Under the pieces are notes generated by a model. That model was not told the origin of the DNA. It saw nothing but the letters and a program-made list of their open reading frames with translations, and made no database searches. Made by a program: the position numbers and the translations under genes. Below are positions 61,584-64,000 of a stretch of 64,000 nt of DNA, in pieces. Every line of letters starts with the position of its first letter. Position 1 is the stretch's first letter. The DNA is from Polyangium mundeleinium (GTDB lineage Bacteria > Myxococcota_A > Polyangia > Polyangiales > Polyangiaceae): NCBI RefSeq assembly GCF_028369105.1, contig NZ_JAQNDO010000001.1:8526501-8590500 (forward strand), in the 5' to 3' direction.

Positions 61584-61599
61584 CCGTGACCGGTCACGG
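61584..61599. promoter_or_regulatory. Perfect 16-bp palindrome upstream of the porin promoter
   Basis: CCGTGACCGGTCACGG, centred about 98 bases upstream of the predicted porin start point, a suitable place for a sigma-54 activator to bind. Confidence 0.65.
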
Positions 61600-61629
61600 C
61601 CGCCCGTGAAATATGCTGGGGGGCTTGAC

Positions 61630-61660
61630 GGGCGGCGTCCCGGTGCGCCGGGCGCCGCCC
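61630..61660 (-). terminator. Strong hairpin downstream of the haem-lipoprotein gene
   Basis: GGGCGGCG-T-CCCGG pairs with CCGGG-CGCCGCCC over 13 base pairs with one bulge and a four-base loop, about 40 bases after the stop at 61702. There is no following T run. Confidence 0.5.
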
Positions 61661-61701
61661 TGGTTGCGTGGTCGATCAGGCCGGAGGCGTGCGCCTCGAC
61701 C

Positions 61702-63840
61702 TCACTTCGGCGTGGGGGCCGCGCATCGATTGTTGATGCACAAGGAGTCCGGCACGCAGCAGTTCGCCGCGGTCTCGCAGCTCTCGCCCTCCTGCGCGCA
61801 TTCGTTCGCGGGCGGCGGCACGCAGACGAGCTCCTTCGTGCCGTCGCCATTCACGTCGGCCGGGCGGCAGACGTTGCCGTTGCAGCACGAGGCGGCGGAC
61901 TCGCAAGGCTGGTTGAGGTCCTTGCAGGGCTCGAGCGCCGCGAACGCGCGCATGTTGCCCGCTTCGAGCTCCTGGCCGGGCAGGTAGAACGCCGGGTGGC
62001 TCGGATCGGGTTTGCCCTGGTAATTGATGTCGATCGCGGCGACCCAGAGCTTCTTGCGCGGGCTCGGCGTCTCGGCGCCGTTGATGTACGTGCCCCACTT
62101 GTTGTCGCCTGCCGGCACCGTGCCGCCGGGGCCGATCGTGTTGCCATACACGCGCCGGCTCGTGAAGAAGACCCAGTAATACCCGCCGACCGGGACGGGC
62201 AGGATCGTGGGCTCGTAATTCAGGCGTGCCTCCTCGGCGTCGCCGAACGGCAGGATGAACTGCCCATTCTCGTCGTAGCCATTCAGCGCCGCGAGCTTGT
62301 TCACCGTCTTCGTCGCCGTCTCGACGAGGAGGACCTCGGCATACGAAGGCGTCGCGCCGCCACCCGCGGTGTCGAAGCGATCCCCCGCGTGGTAGAGCAC
62401 CGCGCCGCCGTCGGGCGTGAAGCTCGGCCAGCCGACGATACCCGAGGGCACCGTGAGCAGCTCCGTGATGGCCGAGAACGAAGGCGGCGATTGCGAGAGG
62501 TCGGCGTCCATCATGGCCAGCGTTCGCCCAGGCGAGGCGTCGTACCACGTGAACGCGAGGTGCTTGCCGTCGGGAGAGAACGTCGGCGTGAGCGCGTATT
62601 TCACGGCGTTCGTGAACGAGGAGGCCCCCACGTCGGCGCCCGTCTTCGTGTCGAGGAGCCGCGAGGGGTAATCCCCGGCCAAACCACGCACGGGCGAGCC
62701 GCCCGCCGGGATGCCGTTCGTGATCATGTACGTGCCGTCGGGCGTGAGGCCGCCGAACGAGAACTTGCGGCCGTCGTTGTCGAGGTAGCGCTGCGAGGCC
62801 GTGCCGTCCTGCGTGAGATCGTAGCTCGCGCTGTCGAGCGGATTGTCGACGGTCCAGTTGACGCCCGCCACGAGCACGTTCCCGTTCGCGCTGACGGAGT
62901 GGCAGACATTGCATCCGCCGAGGAGGACCTCCGCATTCGACCCCGGCTTGATGCGCATCACCGCGCCGCCGTTCGCGAGCTTCGAGACGTACGTGTTGTA
63001 ATAAACGATGCCGCTCAGGCTGCCCTGCGCGATGCGCCACGATTGCGTGACGGGCCCCGTCGCGACGCCGCCCGCGAGCCTCGTGGCCGTGACGGACACC
63101 GTGTCGCTCGCGCCGGCGCTCTGCGTGACGCCCTTCCATACGGCCGGGGGCAGGTCCACCCGCGCGGGGGCCGACGCGCCGAAGTAGCCCTTGTATTCGA
63201 AGTCGCCCACGTGGATCTTCACGAGCACGGCGTCCGCATTGCCGGCGAGCTGGAGCGTGGGGGCCGCAAGTCCTCGGGGGAAGACGGTCTTGTCGTACGG
63301 ATAAAGCCACCGGAAGCCCGGATCGGCATTGCCGCCGGTGTCGAGCTTCGTCTGATCGTCGGGCGAGAGACTGCCGGCATTGTCGGCGATCTTCACGCGC
63401 ACCGTGAGGGTCGTGCTCGCCTCCAGTTGCCCGCTCTTCGCGGTGACCTTGGCCTTGCCGGCCACGAAGCCGCCGGACGCGAAAACACCGTCAGCGCCAA
63501 TGGTTCCTACGGTGACATCGTCGAGGAACCAATCCACGGCGCCGGGGTTCGAGCCGTCGGTGAGCTTTGCGTGGAAGGGGAGCGAGCCGGGGACGCCGGT
63601 CACGTCGAGGATCGGGTCCTGGGGCTCGATCACGAGCGACTGCTCGCCGCCGTCGAAATTGATGAAACCGCCCTCGCCGCCCGAGCCGCCGCCCCCGGAC
63701 GACGAGCCGGCGTCCGGGGCCGAAGCGCCGCTGCCCGCGGCGCCGCCGCTCGATTCGCCGCCGCCGCCGCACGCGGCGATCGCCCCCGCGGAGGAGACGG
63801 CCGCCGCAAGGAAAAGAAACCAGAGTCTGTCACGCGTCAT
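61702..63840 (-). CDS. Secreted beta-propeller lipoprotein with one c-type haem motif
   Basis: 712 residues. The lipobox is A-I-A-A-C-G-G. A Gly/Ser-rich linker precedes a beta-sandwich region, then a c-haem motif G-G-C-N-V-C-H-S (residue about 307) in a region typical of myxobacterial extracellular cytochromes. TolB/WD40-like blades follow (F-S-P-D-G-K-H-L-A-F-T-W, F-T-P-D-G-G-A-V-L-Y). The C-terminus has paired Cys-rich repeats (C-C-N-G-N-V-C-R-P, E-S-C-E-T-A-A-N-C-C-V-P). It probably sits on the outer face. The electron partner and role are unknown. Confidence 0.78.
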   Translation of the reverse strand: MTRDRLWFLFLAAAVSSAGAIAACGGGGESSGGAAGSGASAPDAGSSSGGGGSGGEGGFINFDGGEQSLVIEPQDPILDVTGVPGSLPFHAKLTDGSNPGAVDWFLDDVTVGTIGADGVFASGGFVAGKAKVTAKSGQLEASTTLTVRVKIADNAGSLSPDDQTKLDTGGNADPGFRWLYPYDKTVFPRGLAAPTLQLAGNADAVLVKIHVGDFEYKGYFGASAPARVDLPPAVWKGVTQSAGASDTVSVTATRLAGGVATGPVTQSWRIAQGSLSGIVYYNTYVSKLANGGAVMRIKPGSNAEVLLGGCNVCHSVSANGNVLVAGVNWTVDNPLDSASYDLTQDGTASQRYLDNDGRKFSFGGLTPDGTYMITNGIPAGGSPVRGLAGDYPSRLLDTKTGADVGASSFTNAVKYALTPTFSPDGKHLAFTWYDASPGRTLAMMDADLSQSPPSFSAITELLTVPSGIVGWPSFTPDGGAVLYHAGDRFDTAGGGATPSYAEVLLVETATKTVNKLAALNGYDENGQFILPFGDAEEARLNYEPTILPVPVGGYYWVFFTSRRVYGNTIGPGGTVPAGDNKWGTYINGAETPSPRKKLWVAAIDINYQGKPDPSHPAFYLPGQELEAGNMRAFAALEPCKDLNQPCESAASCCNGNVCRPADVNGDGTKELVCVPPPANECAQEGESCETAANCCVPDSLCINNRCAAPTPK

Positions 63841-63908
63841 GAAGGGACCTCCGAAGCAATCCGGCCGATCATGCTACCAGATGTCCGGGTCGATTCCGAT
63901 TGCAGGCG

Positions 63909-64000
63909 CTAGAAAAATCCGAACGTGAGGCCCCCTTGCGCGGCGAAGCCCACCGAATCGAGGACGCGCATGTAGACGGGCCCGGCGTGCGCGAAGAGGC
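63909..64000 (-). CDS. C-terminal tail of an outer-membrane barrel protein (cut by the window edge)
   Basis: The last 29 codons of a minus-strand frame end V-G-F-A-A-Q-G-G-L-T-F-G-F-F, then TAG at 63911-63909. Alternating hydrophobic residues and a terminal Phe form the usual C-terminal beta-signal of outer-membrane barrels. The rest lies to the right of the window. Confidence 0.5.
   Translation of the reverse strand, partial: LFAHAGPVYMRVLDSVGFAAQGGLTFGFF

Overview
The window is about 70% GC. It is dense in secreted lipoproteins, Gly-rich linkers, Cys-rich repeat proteins, a eukaryote-like Ser/Thr kinase, sigma-54 activators and a very large modular polyketide synthase (PKS). This combination points to a myxobacterium, most likely a Polyangiales/Sorangium-like lineage. 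That is an inference from gene style; there is no rRNA in the window.

Region 1 (1-17505, minus strand) is one uninterrupted PKS reading frame of at least 5835 codons that leaves the window still open. It reads ACP - KS1 - AT - AT - ACP / KS2-AT-DH-KR-ACP / KS3-AT-DH-KR-ACP / KS4-AT(partial). The N-terminal ACP followed by KS and tandem ATs is a fused loading/first-module layout. KS1 has Ser where the catalytic Cys should be, the first AT lacks the extender-carboxylate Arg, and the module-2 DH has Tyr for its catalytic His. The gene is the upstream edge of the cluster on this side. A truncated IS5-like transposase remnant lies just outside it.

Region 2 (17.8-37.1 kb) is a general-purpose stretch: a secreted esterase, two tandem related exported barrel-like proteins, a DHA2 drug exporter behind a nucleotidyltransferase, an amphi-Trp protein translationally coupled to an RNase R-type exonuclease, a 21-bp minisatellite that starts on the RNase stop codon, a PAS-STAS protein, an OPT transporter, a CocE-type hydrolase, and an M28 peptidase fused to a membrane domain.

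Region 3 (37.3-40.7 kb) is a three-gene operon: an NAD(P)H ferredoxin reductase with its own 2Fe-2S domain, a MerR regulator and a ferritin-like diiron protein. It sits behind a perfect 23-bp palindrome and a promoter whose predicted start is the ATG itself.

Region 4 (40.7-48.4 kb) holds lipoproteins, a very large Cys-repeat/Gly-rich surface protein, a Ser/Thr kinase behind two perfect palindromes, and associated secreted proteins.

Region 5 (48.4-51.6 kb) is a complete-looking sigma-54 circuit: a XylR/V4R-type activator divergent from pirin and wrbA, with a palindromic upstream site and a GG-N10-GC promoter between them.

Region 6 (51.8-64 kb) has a lipase-like lipoprotein, a cyanophycinase-family lipoprotein, a sulfate ABC importer (sbp-cysT-cysW-cysA, with an enlarged CysW), a sensorless sigma-54 activator, a phosphate-selective-type porin with its own GG-N10-GC promoter and palindrome, and a haem-c beta-propeller lipoprotein. 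The C-terminal tail of a barrel protein runs off the right edge.
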